From NCBI GenBank assembly GCA_965204235.1, contig OZ241979.1, positions 1,860,001 through 1,924,000 of the forward strand: DNA of 64,000 nucleotides, in the 5' to 3' direction. Made by a program: the position numbers and the translations under genes. Below the pieces are notes generated by a model. That model was not told where the DNA came from, ran no database searches, and saw only the letters and a program-made list of their open reading frames with translations. Source of the DNA: JAJDTQ01 sp965204235 (lineage in GTDB: Bacteria > Desulfobacterota > Binatia > UBA9968 > JAJDTQ01). Below, one piece after another: positions 8,596 through 17,632 of this stretch (position 1 is its first letter; every line of letters starts with the position of its first letter).

Positions 8596-8665
8596 CCAAC
8601 GGCATGATGCGGGCAGCCCGCCCCTCCAGGTCCATGCCGGTGGAGAACGCCCTGCCGCCGGCGCC
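8596..8665. repeat. chimeric duplicate of two enoyl-CoA hydratase segments
   Basis: Positions 8627-8665 repeat 39 bases of the hydratase gene (7553-7591) without a mismatch, and the 17-18 bases around 8597-8613 repeat 7288-7305. The two pieces are about 250 bp apart in the gene but about 13 bp apart here. This is non-coding debris in the gap between the antitoxin and the restriction-modification gene. Confidence 0.75.
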
Positions 8666-8706
8666 TGTGACGTGTCGTCAACGTAGCGCCATCAGCCAAG
8701 GCGCTG

Positions 8707-11073
8707 CTACTCCCCGAATCCACCACCCGCACGAAATCCTGAAGAGCCTTTTTCTTCTACCGGCGCCAGACTTGAGGCTATGACGACTTCGTATCTTTTG
8801 CAGAGATCCGCTGCATAATCCTGAAGCACGGTCGCCGCCGGAATCCTTACCGGAGCCAACCTTTCAGGGGTAATCTTCCTTCCATAGTTGTAACGCCAAC
8901 GCTCGCCTCTGATTGCCGACGCAACAAGGAAAAGCTCGCTTACGGCCATGGCATGTCTCGGGAGCAACACCAGGCAATCGGAATTGGGAGCGCATGGTTC
9001 CAGTTGGACGAAAGCCTCGCCGATACTGCCGGTCCGCGCCACCGTAATGAACGGCGGCCTCAGAACCGTGTGGAAGTCCAGCCACCCGTAGCAGCCATTG
9101 TAACCTTCTCTTGGTGAGATGATCAGTGTTTTGCCCGGAGGGATGTCCTTTCTCGACTCGATCTCGCTGAGGCCGTAGTACATATCGAAATTCCCGCCTA
9201 CCTCGTTCGAGGCTCCACTTATATCCATCGCGTTCCGTCTCTTCATGCTGCTCACAATATCCCGGTAGGAGACTTGTTCAATCTCTCCTCTCTCGATTGC
9301 CTGGCGTTGACCGACGATCTCCGGTGCATACCGGGTGTAGAACGCGGCCAAACGCCTCACCAGGACATCAACAGCCTGCTTCAGTTCATCTTCCGTCTGC
9401 TCCGCCGGCTTGATGTACGCTCCTGCTCCCCATTCCATTCCCGGGTGTATATGAGCGGTTCCGGAAAAACCGGGCTCGTCTGACGAGTTCAACAGAATAT
9501 CGAGAACCTGAGGCGTTTGATCGAGGCCGCGTTCCACCCGTATATTCTTGTGCAGGGAAAAGCCGTCGTACGCCAATCGAACGAACGTCGTCTTGCGTTG
9601 TGGATTATGAGGAACTCCTTTTTCCAGGAGAACGAAAGAAGTGGTAGCTGATGCGAATGGCTGAAACAACTCGTCCGGCAGTTGACACACTGCATGTAGA
9701 GTATGCTTCTCCAGCAGGCTGTCGCGCCAAGTGCTGGGTTTGACAAGCAAGCCGGTGGGCATGATCACGGCCAGTTTCCCGCGCGCCTTGAGACCCTCCA
9801 GTGCTTTGTCGACAAAAGCCTCTATCGGCGTATCTGTCTTCTTGTGGGGAAAGGGAGGGTTCATAAGTCCAACCGAGGCCGTGTCGGAAGGAAACTCCCG
9901 TGAGGTCAAGCAGTCGGCTTTTGTAATACCCGTTGACCCGTCGCCACGAAAGATCATGTTCGCCACGCACAGAGCGGCCGTGATCGGCTCGTCCTCGAAT
10001 CCAAGCAGATGCGCTTTCACAATGTCAACCATTTGAGTCCGGGAAGCGCGCGTTTCCCGCAAAATGCGGTCCATGCATGCCACCAGAAACCCGCCGCTGC
10101 CGCAGGCTGGATCGAGTACAATGTCTCTCTCCGAGACTTCACAGACATCAACCATGAGTCGAGCAATGTGGCGAGGGGTGAAGTATTGGCCAATCGAGTT
10201 TCCACCGGTATAGCGGAAAAAGGTCTCGTAAAGTTGTCCAAGGTAGTCATGTTCGGCCGTGAGTACCGTAACATTGAGGCGTTCCAGTATCACGGCTATC
10301 CGCCGGACCTTCTGCTTCAGGGCATTATTCTCCTCGTCAACCCTGACGCTTTGGGCAAGCTCCGGCTTGCCGGCTTTGAGGTAGGCGTCCCGACAGGAAT
10401 CGTTGATGTCGCGGAGGATGTAGCGCGGATCGCGTCGAATTGCACCCTTGGAGTGCCAAAGGGCCAGCATTGTCGCTGCAACGACCGCGGGACGATACTC
10501 GTCCTTGATCCTTGCTTCGCGGAGAAGGCGATTGATCTCGTCCGCTCTCTGAGCCAATACCTCGATGGGTGGAATCGTCGGACGTACTTCGGTAGGCCCG
10601 CCGGCAACGGTTAGAAGACGGAGATCCGTCTGGTTGGGTATCCAGTTGATCGGATGACCGTCATACGTTACCGGCGACCAGTTTTCGCCGGTCCACTTCC
10701 ATACCTGAAGATCGAATTCCGATTCATCGGTTCCGGCTATCCCGATGGCAACAGGACAGAATCCTGCGGAAAGCAAGGCGCTGCCATAACTCCTGGCTTC
10801 CTCTACGGCGTCCTCGATTGCCGTTATATTCGCCTTCGCCTCGATTACGGCAAGAGGCATCCTGCTTTCCGTATCGACAAGGACAGCTTCCGGTACGCCA
10901 TGTGCCCTACCGCTCTTACTGGCTGTGGACAAGGCATCGAAAAGATCGGGGGCGTCTCTGTACTCGTTCTGAATATAAAGGTTGCCGAGAGGAGGTTTAC
11001 GCTCGTCCCATCCCTGGGAATTGAGGAAGTCGCCCAACAGTCTCTCTGTCCGCCGTTCCGATTGCCTTCTCAT
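8707..11073 (-). CDS. one-chain restriction-methylase-specificity protein
   Basis: 788 residues in three parts. Residues 1-180 resemble the HsdR N-terminal nuclease domain, with a PD-(D/E)xK-like pattern at D67 and E78-A-K80 (AVIEAK). Residues 180-500 are an N6-adenine methylase of the HsdM class with motif I DPACGSGGF (321-329) and motif IV NPPF (405-408). The C-terminal 250 residues (IVSSMKRRN to the end) look like a target-recognition domain of HsdS type. This matches type IIG (BcgI-like) single-chain enzymes more than type I, since no helicase or separate HsdR/HsdS is nearby. ATG 11073 is preceded by AGGGGAAG. The extreme C-terminus (EEKGSSGFRAGGGFGE) is encoded within a short interspersed repeat, so the true end may have been altered. 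Confidence 0.75.
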   Translation of the reverse strand: MRRQSERRTERLLGDFLNSQGWDERKPPLGNLYIQNEYRDAPDLFDALSTASKSGRAHGVPEAVLVDTESRMPLAVIEAKANITAIEDAVEEARSYGSALLSAGFCPVAIGIAGTDESEFDLQVWKWTGENWSPVTYDGHPINWIPNQTDLRLLTVAGGPTEVRPTIPPIEVLAQRADEINRLLREARIKDEYRPAVVAATMLALWHSKGAIRRDPRYILRDINDSCRDAYLKAGKPELAQSVRVDEENNALKQKVRRIAVILERLNVTVLTAEHDYLGQLYETFFRYTGGNSIGQYFTPRHIARLMVDVCEVSERDIVLDPACGSGGFLVACMDRILRETRASRTQMVDIVKAHLLGFEDEPITAALCVANMIFRGDGSTGITKADCLTSREFPSDTASVGLMNPPFPHKKTDTPIEAFVDKALEGLKARGKLAVIMPTGLLVKPSTWRDSLLEKHTLHAVCQLPDELFQPFASATTSFVLLEKGVPHNPQRKTTFVRLAYDGFSLHKNIRVERGLDQTPQVLDILLNSSDEPGFSGTAHIHPGMEWGAGAYIKPAEQTEDELKQAVDVLVRRLAAFYTRYAPEIVGQRQAIERGEIEQVSYRDIVSSMKRRNAMDISGASNEVGGNFDMYYGLSEIESRKDIPPGKTLIISPREGYNGCYGWLDFHTVLRPPFITVARTGSIGEAFVQLEPCAPNSDCLVLLPRHAMAVSELFLVASAIRGERWRYNYGRKITPERLAPVRIPAATVLQDYAADLCKRYEVVIASSLAPVEEKGSSGFRAGGGFGE
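8724..8760 (+). repeat. defence-associated short repeat, copy 3
   Basis: Reads CACCCGCACGAAATCCTG followed by AAGAGCC and a TTTTTCTTCTACC block. It overlaps the last codons of the restriction-modification gene. The pyrimidine block is shared with copy 1 at 141-175. Confidence 0.6.
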
Positions 11074-11194
11074 GGGACTTCCCCTGCATCGGGCGCCGCT
11101 ACAAGTCCGATACTGCAACCGCTTCCCGGATATCCCCGCAAGACGGCAACCATCCGCTCAAAGGTGTCTTCGTGTTTTCCTGCGGCGCAGGCCC

Positions 11195-12058
11195 CTACTC
11201 GATGAACTGCGCCAGGGTCTCGCCCCAGATCCGGCGGGTCACCTCCAGACCGATCCTGCCCTGGGCGATCTCCTGGATGCGGGCCTCGTCGATGGGGTGG
11301 CTGAACTGCTCGTTGCGCATGCGCAGGCGCTGCACGCCCCGTTCCACCATCAGATCCCTGGCGCCGTCCACCGCATCCCGGGTGCTGAAGGCGCCGGCGA
11401 TCTGATATACGTTGGCGGGTCCGTGGCCCCGCTCGTCGTCCAGCACCACCGTGAACGCCCTGGCCAGCCGGTCGTTGAGTTCGCTGCCTCCGAGTTGGGT
11501 GGCGGCGTAGAACAGGCCGCAACTGCCGCCTTCGAGCAGGCCCTGGGAGTTGACGAGACGCGCCCAGGGCTCCGGCCTCGCTTCCTGTTCCTTGAAGACC
11601 TCGGCCAGCCGCACCCATTCCTTCATGTCGGGAAGCGTCGGGTCGGGGTTCCAGCGGTTGTAACGGCGCACGACCTCCTTGATGTCCACGGTCTCGCCCG
11701 TCAGCCATTCGATGATATCGACGCACAGGTTGCCGTGGTTGAGCTCCTGCTTGGTCCGGTAGAGGTTTTCCTCCAGCCACTGCCGGTCCACGTCGCCGGT
11801 CCACTGATCCACCCAGTACCGGTCCGGCCTTCCCAGGCCGCCGCCGAACTTCTCGACGATCTCCTTGATGGCGGTGAACGTGGCCTCGATCTCCCGGCCC
11901 GCCTGTTTGGTGAGCCACACCACTTCCTTGTCGCGGTCCCGCCGGTCCCACTCGAAGTAGGTCCGGGCGATCTCCGCTTCGCCCGCGGCGAAGATGGCCG
12001 CCACCCGGGCCAACTCCCGGGTCGCCCGCTCCGTCAAACCGTTCCCTGCATCGCTCAT
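11195..12058 (-). CDS. ferritin-like diiron protein of unknown role
   Basis: 287 residues, mostly helical. Two ExxH motifs, E105-H108 (KQELNHGN) and E210-H213 (DDERGHGP), are spaced as in ferritin-like diiron carboxylate proteins, where each pair of helices supplies metal ligands. Oxygenases and oxidases of this fold act on small aromatic or amine substrates, but no specific family is recognised. The ATG at 12058 (MSDAGNGL) has AGGAGA upstream. It lies downstream of the substrate-binding-like protein on the same strand, in a run of catabolic-looking genes. Confidence 0.6.
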   Translation of the reverse strand: MSDAGNGLTERATRELARVAAIFAAGEAEIARTYFEWDRRDRDKEVVWLTKQAGREIEATFTAIKEIVEKFGGGLGRPDRYWVDQWTGDVDRQWLEENLYRTKQELNHGNLCVDIIEWLTGETVDIKEVVRRYNRWNPDPTLPDMKEWVRLAEVFKEQEARPEPWARLVNSQGLLEGGSCGLFYAATQLGGSELNDRLARAFTVVLDDERGHGPANVYQIAGAFSTRDAVDGARDLMVERGVQRLRMRNEQFSHPIDEARIQEIAQGRIGLEVTRRIWGETLAQFIE

Positions 12059-12120
12059 GGCGTGTCTCCTGTTCTCCGGTCCCATCCGGTCCCGTCTCGT
12101 CAACCGAACCCGATCCCCGT

Positions 12121-12163
12121 CCCGGAGGAAGCCGTATCCCCGGAGGAAACCGTATCCCGGAGG
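12121..12163. repeat. short tandem repeat
   Basis: Two and a half copies of an 18-bp unit (CCCGGAGGAARCCGTATC) in the 142-bp gap between the diiron protein gene and the gene upstream. No function can be assigned. Confidence 0.65.
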
Positions 12164-12200
12164 GGATGGCCGGGGAGGGATGCTTCGGGAGGGGGCGCGC

Positions 12201-13199
12201 CTACCCGCGCGAACGGGCGAGCTTCCACTCCTCGCCGCGGACCGTCTCGTGGAAGAGCTCGTCCACGTCCGGCTCCCGCCGGATCATGCCCTGCTCGCGG
12301 GAGTAGCGGGCGAGGGCGCCCACGTTGTTGCGGTTGACATCGTTGAGACCGTAGATCCACGGGTCCGCGCCGAGCAGTTCCAGTTGCTCCTCCCAGGAGT
12401 CCCGGAAGAACGCCAGCGGCACGACCCGGGGGTTGTCCATCCTCCGGTAGGCCGCCTGCTTGGACTTCTCGAAGGCCACCATCATGTTCATGGGAACCCA
12501 CGGGTGCTTGTCCACGATCTCCCGCCGGATGACGGTGGTGTGCATGATGGGGAAGATGCCGGTGCGGCGGAAGTAGTCCAACTCGACCTTCTTGGGGTCG
12601 TCGAACAGGCGCTTGACCCGGGTGTCTCCGTCCAGGATCGGCGACAGGACGTCCGGGTGGATGACCGCGTCGAGTTCGCCCTCCGCCAACATCTCCTCCA
12701 CGCGCTTGCCCTTGGGAAGGCGCTCCATCCGGAGACCCTCCGGCGGGTCGAAGGGCACGTCCTCTTCCTTCTCGGAGCGCCACTCCATGTCCTTGAACGA
12801 CACGCCGTACTCGTCTCCCAGGATACCGCGGATCCACAGCAGCGCCGTGGCCTGCCAGTTCTTGAGTCCCACGGTCCTGCCCACGAGGTCCTTGGGATCC
12901 CGGATGCCCTTGTGGGCGTTGATGAAGATGAAGCCGTGGCGGAACCGGCGGTGGAGGAACACCGGGATGGCGGCGAGGTCGTCCGCCTCGCCCTTGTCCC
13001 TGGCCAGCAGGTACGACGAGCACGACTGCTCGGCCACGTCGAACTCGCGGAAACGCGACACCCGCCAGTGGCGCGTGGACGAGTCCATGTCCGTCAGCAC
13101 GGTGAGTTCGATGCCGTCCGGCTGGACCGTTCCCTCCTTGAGGGCGCGGATGCTCTCGTAGTCGCCGCAAGCCAGCGTCAGATGAAGCTTCTCGGCCAT
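12201..13199 (-). CDS. substrate-binding-like protein related to 4,5-dihydroxyphthalate decarboxylase
   Basis: 332 residues with the periplasmic-binding-protein type II fold. The opening LHLTLACGDYESIRALKEG and the later VGLKNWQATALLWIRG resemble proteins annotated as 4,5-dihydroxyphthalate decarboxylase and relatives of NitT/TauT binding proteins. No signal peptide is visible, which favours a cytoplasmic enzyme over a transport protein. The ATG at 13199 has GGAGGGG six bases upstream. It sits between the class II aldolase-like gene and the diiron protein gene on the same strand, so a shared aromatic or organic-acid pathway is plausible. The substrate is unknown. Confidence 0.65.
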   Translation of the reverse strand: MAEKLHLTLACGDYESIRALKEGTVQPDGIELTVLTDMDSSTRHWRVSRFREFDVAEQSCSSYLLARDKGEADDLAAIPVFLHRRFRHGFIFINAHKGIRDPKDLVGRTVGLKNWQATALLWIRGILGDEYGVSFKDMEWRSEKEEDVPFDPPEGLRMERLPKGKRVEEMLAEGELDAVIHPDVLSPILDGDTRVKRLFDDPKKVELDYFRRTGIFPIMHTTVIRREIVDKHPWVPMNMMVAFEKSKQAAYRRMDNPRVVPLAFFRDSWEEQLELLGADPWIYGLNDVNRNNVGALARYSREQGMIRREPDVDELFHETVRGEEWKLARSRG

Positions 13200-13279
13200 T
13201 TCTCCCCTCCGAATTTCCAGGGCCGCGCGTAATCTCGGGGCTCCCGGCGGCCCGGGATCCCCGCGGCGTCCCGGCCCCG

Positions 13280-13981
13280 TCAGTCGATGGCGAGCCGCTT
13301 GGCCCGCCGCACGAAGTAGTCCCACATGCTGCCCAGCCGGTGCGGGGTGTAGATCTGCTCGTACTTCTCGCGCGCTTCGTCGTCGCTGCTCCAGGTGGGG
13401 TCGCCCGAAGCGCTGGCGAGGAGCTGGATACGGCACGCCTTCTCCAGGAATATGGCGTAGAGCGTCGCGGTCTCCACCGATTCGGCCACCACGGTGGAGC
13501 CGTGGTTCTTCATCAGCACGGCCCGATGCCGGTCCAGCTTCCTGGCCAGTTCCACACCGAGCTCCGGCGTCCGGACCAGCACCGTGGTGTAGTCGAACAG
13601 CGGCAGTCCCTCGCTGAAGATGGATCCCTCGTGGCTCACGGGCCGCAGCCTCTGCCGCAGGGAGCCGAAGGCGGTGGCGTAGGGCGGATGCGAGTGGATG
13701 ACGCAGTGGACGTCCGGGCGGGCGCGGTAGATCTCGGTGTGGATGAAGACCTCGGAGTGGCGTTCGTAGTCGCCTTCGACCTTGTTGCCGTCGAAATCCA
13801 CCTTGATGATGTGGTACGGGCGGATCTCCTCGAAGCCGTAGCTGTGGGGCTTCATCAGCATGGCTTCCTCGCCCGGCACCCGGGCCGACACGTGCCCCAG
13901 GATGTGGTCCCAGTGCCCTTCGAAGGCCAGGATGTTGCACGAGACCGCTACCTTGTCTCTCAGCGTTACCAGGTCGTCCAT
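13280..13981 (-). CDS. class II aldolase/adducin-family protein
   Basis: 233 residues. The zinc-binding histidines of the class II aldolase fold are visible in VHCVIHSHPPYATAF and in LMKNHGSTV; an acidic residue occurs in SEGLPLFDY. Family members cleave or epimerise sugar phosphates or decarboxylate small hydroxy acids. The start MDDLVTLRDK at 13981 has a G-rich Shine-Dalgarno. A MITE-like element begins 19 bp upstream, between this gene and the acyl-CoA ligase gene. Confidence 0.8.
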   Translation of the reverse strand: MDDLVTLRDKVAVSCNILAFEGHWDHILGHVSARVPGEEAMLMKPHSYGFEEIRPYHIIKVDFDGNKVEGDYERHSEVFIHTEIYRARPDVHCVIHSHPPYATAFGSLRQRLRPVSHEGSIFSEGLPLFDYTTVLVRTPELGVELARKLDRHRAVLMKNHGSTVVAESVETATLYAIFLEKACRIQLLASASGDPTWSSDDEAREKYEQIYTPHRLGSMWDYFVRRAKRLAID

Positions 13982-13999
13982 GAAACCCCCCGATCGTAA

Positions 14000-14106
14000 G
14001 GAACCTCTGTTCAATCCTGGCTCGAGCGCCTCTCCCTGTGGGAAAGCGCATCCTTCGACTTCGCTTCGCTACGCTCAGGACGAACGGAGCAACTGTTCAG
14101 GTTTCC
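14000..14106 (+). repeat. MITE-like element, copy 2 (107 bp)
   Basis: Compact copy: left end GGAACCTCTGTTCAATCC, right end the complement of GGAAACCTGAACAGTTGC, shared core in between. It separates the ligase stop codon from the aldolase start and so forms the aldolase upstream region. Confidence 0.8.
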
Positions 14107-14111
14107 GCAAG

Positions 14112-15662
14112 CTAACCCGCTCCCCTGAGCCTGAACCGCTGTATCTTGCCGGTCTCGGTCTTGGGCAGGTCGTCCACGAACTCCACCCAGCGCGGGTACT
14201 TGTAAGGCTCCAGCCTCTCCTTGACGAACTCCTGCAACTCCCGGCCCAGGTCGCCGTCGTCCCCGCGGTCGGCCTTGGGGACCACGTAGGCCTTGGGCTT
14301 CACCAGCCCGTCGCCGTCGGTCGCGCCGGTCACCGCGGCTTCGAGCACCGCGGGATGCTCCATCAGGGCGTTCTCCACCTCGATGGGGGAGACCCACAGC
14401 CCGCCCACCTTGAGCATGTCGTCGGAGCGTCCGCAGTACCAGAAGTAGCCGTCGTCGTCCCGGTAGTAGGTGTCGCCGGTCCTGAGCCATTCGCCGACCA
14501 TGGTGCGCTTGGTCTGCTCGTGCTTGTTCCAGTAGCAGGGCGCGGTGGCGTCGCCGCTGACGTACAGGTTCCCCACTTGGCCGTTGGGCACTTCCCGCCC
14601 CTCGTCGTCCACCACCTTGGCCACGAAGGCCGGCGTCACCTCGCCGCTGCTCCCCGGCTTGGCCCGCCCGGGGCGGTTGGCGAGGAAGTCGTGGGTCGCC
14701 TCGGTGGAGCCCACCACGTCCAGCAGCTCCACGCCGACCTTCTCCCGCCACTGGTGGAACAGGGTGGGCGGCAGCGGCTCCCCCGAAGACAGGCAGACCC
14801 GGAGGGAGCTGAGGTCGTACTCCCGCTCCACCCGCAGCATCCGCGCGTAGAGCGTGGGCACCGAGAAGAAGAACGTGGGGCGGTACCGTTCGATGGTCCG
14901 GAGCACCTTCTCGGGCTCCGGCCGTTCGGGCCACAGCACGCCCGCGGCGCCGAACCGGAACGGGAAGTAGAGGGAGTTGCCCAGCCCGTAGGAGAAGAAC
15001 AGCTTGGAGGCCGAGAAGCAGACGTCGTCCTCGGTCATGCCCAGCACGGGTTTCACGAACAGGTCCGTGATGGTGATCAGGTCGTGTTGGAGATGGACCG
15101 CGCCCTTGGGTTCGCCGGTGCTGCCCGAGGTGTAGTTCCACATGACCACGTCGTCGCGCCGCGTGGCCTCGGCGTCGAGCTCCGGGGACTGGCCTTCCAG
15201 CAGCGTCTCCCATGCCTCGGTCCCGTCCTCCGGGGTCCCCACCGCCACCACGCGCTGCAGGCAGCGCGGCCTTGGGCGGATGGCCTCGACCTCCGGCAGC
15301 GCGGACTCGTGCACCACCGCGATGCGCGCCCGGCTGTCGTCGAGGAGGTATTCGTAGCTCCGGGCCTTCATCCAGGGGTTCACCGGGATGGGGACGGCGC
15401 CGACCTTGATGGCGCCGAAGAAGCTGAAGGCGAACTCGGGGCAGTCGGGAAGCACCAGCAGCACGCGCTGCTCCAGGTCCAGGCCGAGGGCGCGGAACGC
15501 GTTCCCCGCCCGGTTGACCGCTTCCTGGACCTGCCGGTAGGTGAACCGCCGGTCCTCGTACAGGAGCGCCGTGCGCTCGCCGCGGCCCCCGGCCACCACG
15601 TCGTCCACGAACGTGGTGGCCGCGTTGTAGGGGTCCGGCAGTTCGAGTCGTGGAGCGCTCAT
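14112..15662 (-). CDS. benzoate-CoA-ligase-family AMP-dependent synthetase
   Basis: 516 residues with the adenylate-forming fold. The P-loop-like motif is YTSGSTGEPKG near residue 176; the hinge region is YWYCGRSDDMLKVGGLWVSP; and the C-terminal catalytic lysine is in PKTETGKIQRFRLR. The overall pattern (ASKLFFSYGLGNSLYFPF, VVGSTEATHDFLANRPG) matches benzoate-CoA ligases and relatives, which convert aromatic carboxylates to CoA thioesters with ATP. Substrate specificity is not certain. The start at 15662 lies seven bases from a MITE end, whose terminal AGAGG may serve as the Shine-Dalgarno. It is near the aldehyde dehydrogenase gene on the same strand. Confidence 0.85.
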   Translation of the reverse strand: MSAPRLELPDPYNAATTFVDDVVAGGRGERTALLYEDRRFTYRQVQEAVNRAGNAFRALGLDLEQRVLLVLPDCPEFAFSFFGAIKVGAVPIPVNPWMKARSYEYLLDDSRARIAVVHESALPEVEAIRPRPRCLQRVVAVGTPEDGTEAWETLLEGQSPELDAEATRRDDVVMWNYTSGSTGEPKGAVHLQHDLITITDLFVKPVLGMTEDDVCFSASKLFFSYGLGNSLYFPFRFGAAGVLWPERPEPEKVLRTIERYRPTFFFSVPTLYARMLRVEREYDLSSLRVCLSSGEPLPPTLFHQWREKVGVELLDVVGSTEATHDFLANRPGRAKPGSSGEVTPAFVAKVVDDEGREVPNGQVGNLYVSGDATAPCYWNKHEQTKRTMVGEWLRTGDTYYRDDDGYFWYCGRSDDMLKVGGLWVSPIEVENALMEHPAVLEAAVTGATDGDGLVKPKAYVVPKADRGDDGDLGRELQEFVKERLEPYKYPRWVEFVDDLPKTETGKIQRFRLRGAG

Positions 15663-15668
15663 GCTCGA

Positions 15669-15798
15669 GGAACCTCTGATCGATCCTGGCTGAGTGCTTT
15701 TCTCTGTGGGAAAGCGCGTCCTTCGACTTCGCTTCGCTACGCTCAGGACGAACGGGGCAATTGCTCAGAGTTTAACGGGGCAATCGTTCAGAGTTTTC
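15669..15798 (+). repeat. MITE-like element, copy 3 (about 130 bp)
   Basis: Left end GGAACCTCTGATCGATCC; the right end occurs twice in tandem (GGCAATTGCTCAGAGTTT then GGCAATCGTTCAGAGTTT), as if the element had gained a second terminus. It sits directly upstream of the ligase start codon. Confidence 0.78.
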
Positions 15799-15864
15799 TC
15801 AAGCCTTGCGCCTGACCGGCGCCCCGGTGCGCCGGGGCCGACGGAGTCCGGCGCGGGCTCCGGG

Positions 15865-17322
15865 CTATTCGCCTCCGACCATCTCCGACCGCTGCTCGGT
15901 GGCCACCACCACGGACTTGACCTCGCTGTAGTGCTCCACCGCCTCGTTGCCGTGCTCCTTGCCCACGCCGCTCTGCTTCACTCCGCCGAAGGGAAGCTCG
16001 TCGTAGATGATCTGCGCCGAGTTGACCCAGGTGTAGCCGGCGTCGAGCTTCTCGGCCGCGTACAGGGCCTGGTCGATGTCCTGGGTCCACACCGAGGAGC
16101 CCAGGCCGAAGATGGAGTCGTTGGCCTTGGCGAGGGCCTCGTCCAGGTCCTTGACCCGCACCACCGGCAGGGCGGGGCCGAAGACCTCGTCGGCGAGCAG
16201 CTTGGAAGCGGGGTCCACGTCCACCACGATGGCCGGGTTCAGGAAGAAGCCCTTGTCGTATTCGCCGCCAGCGGGCCGGTCGCCGCCCACCAGCACCCTG
16301 GCGCCGCGCTGCACCGCGTCCGCCACCTGCTCCTCCACCTCCTCGCGCTGGGCCTTGGTGTGTAGCGGGCCGAGCATTGTGCCCCGGGTCAGGCCGTTGC
16401 CCACCCGCAGCTTGCGGACCTTCTCCACCAGCTTCTCCACGAACGCGTCGTAGATCCCCTCGAACAGGTAGAGCCGCTTCACCGCCAGGCACGCCTGGCC
16501 GCAGTTGAAGAAACGGCCCACCGACGCGGCGCTCACCGCCCGGTCGATGTTGGCGTCGTCGCACACGATCATGGGGTCGCTGCCGCCCAGCTCCAGGGTG
16601 ACCCGTTTGACCTCCCGGGAGGCCACCTCCATCACCCGCTTGCCGGTGTCGGTGGCGCCGGTGAAGCCGACCTTGCGGATGACGGGGTTCTTGAGTATCT
16701 CCTCGCCCACGGCCCCGCCCGGCCCGGTGACCATGTTGATGGTCCCCTTGGGGAGCCCGGCCTGTTGCAGGATCTCCACGCACCGGGTGGCCGTCAGGGG
16801 AGTGGTGCTGGCGGGCTTGACCACCATGGCGTTGCCCGCGAGCAGGGCGGGACCCACCTTGTTGCCCATCAGCGACACCGGGAAGTTCCACGGCACGATG
16901 GCGCCCACCACGCCCATGGGCTTGTTCATGATGAGGCCGTAGCGCCCGTCGTCGAGCTTCACGTAACCGCCCCGGAGGGTCTTGGCCATGCCCGCGTAGT
17001 GCTCCAGCGTGTGCGCGAAGCGGCGGATCTCCAGCACCGACTCGCGCAGCGCCTTGCCCTGCTCCCTGGTGAGCAGCTCGGTGAGCTCCTTCTCGTTGTC
17101 CAGCACCATGTGCGCGGCCCTGGACAGGCACTCGCCGCGCTTGGGAGGCGACATCCGGGACCAGGCCGAGGCCGCCTCCTGGGCGGCCGCAACGGCCTTC
17201 CGCACGTCCGCCTCCGTGCCCTTGGGGACCGTGTCCACCAACTCCCCGGTGGCGGGGTCGTGGATGGCGGTGGTCTCGCCGCTCTCCGTGTCCTGGTACT
17301 CGCCGGCAATGAACATCAGCAT
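15865..17322 (-). CDS. NAD(P)-dependent aldehyde dehydrogenase
   Basis: 485 residues, usual for the family. The catalytic cysteine is C278 in NCGQACLAV and the general base is E244 in TLELGGSDP; the cofactor motif GFTGATDTGKR precedes them. It oxidises an aldehyde to the acid in the cytoplasm; the closest named types are succinate-semialdehyde or lactaldehyde dehydrogenases, but the substrate is open. The ATG at 17322 is preceded by AGGAGG at 12 bases; an ATG two codons later is also possible. It is upstream of the ligase gene on the same strand, with MITE-like elements on both sides. Confidence 0.88.
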   Translation of the reverse strand: MLMFIAGEYQDTESGETTAIHDPATGELVDTVPKGTEADVRKAVAAAQEAASAWSRMSPPKRGECLSRAAHMVLDNEKELTELLTREQGKALRESVLEIRRFAHTLEHYAGMAKTLRGGYVKLDDGRYGLIMNKPMGVVGAIVPWNFPVSLMGNKVGPALLAGNAMVVKPASTTPLTATRCVEILQQAGLPKGTINMVTGPGGAVGEEILKNPVIRKVGFTGATDTGKRVMEVASREVKRVTLELGGSDPMIVCDDANIDRAVSAASVGRFFNCGQACLAVKRLYLFEGIYDAFVEKLVEKVRKLRVGNGLTRGTMLGPLHTKAQREEVEEQVADAVQRGARVLVGGDRPAGGEYDKGFFLNPAIVVDVDPASKLLADEVFGPALPVVRVKDLDEALAKANDSIFGLGSSVWTQDIDQALYAAEKLDAGYTWVNSAQIIYDELPFGGVKQSGVGKEHGNEAVEHYSEVKSVVVATEQRSEMVGGE

Positions 17323-17493
17323 GGAACGAACTCTCCTCCTGGTTTTTTTGGTTGGCAGCCCGCGGGACTTGGCCGGAACTTGCTTCGGAACGGGTCGAAA
17401 GGGTCCGTTTGACGGCGCGTTTCGCCGGTCGAAGGCCGCGGCAGAATCAACCACGTTCGCGGGACCGTGTCAAGGAAACCCTGAAGGTGTCAA

Positions 17494-17602
17494 GGAAGCC
17501 CTGAACGATTGCCCCGTTCGTCCTGAGCGTAGCGAAGCGAAGTCGAAGGACGCGCTTTCCCATGGGGAGAGGCGCCTCAAGCCAGAATGGATCAGAGGTT
17601 CC
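17494..17602 (-). repeat. MITE-like element, copy 4 (109 bp)
   Basis: Reads on the minus strand relative to copies 1-3. Ends are GGAAGCCCTGAACGATTGCC and GATCAGAGGTTCC. A second partial terminus, GGAAACCCTGAAGG, lies just outside at 17474, again suggesting end duplication. Confidence 0.8.
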
Positions 17603-17632
17603 TCGAGGAACGCGGACCCCCCGGGCCCGGCG

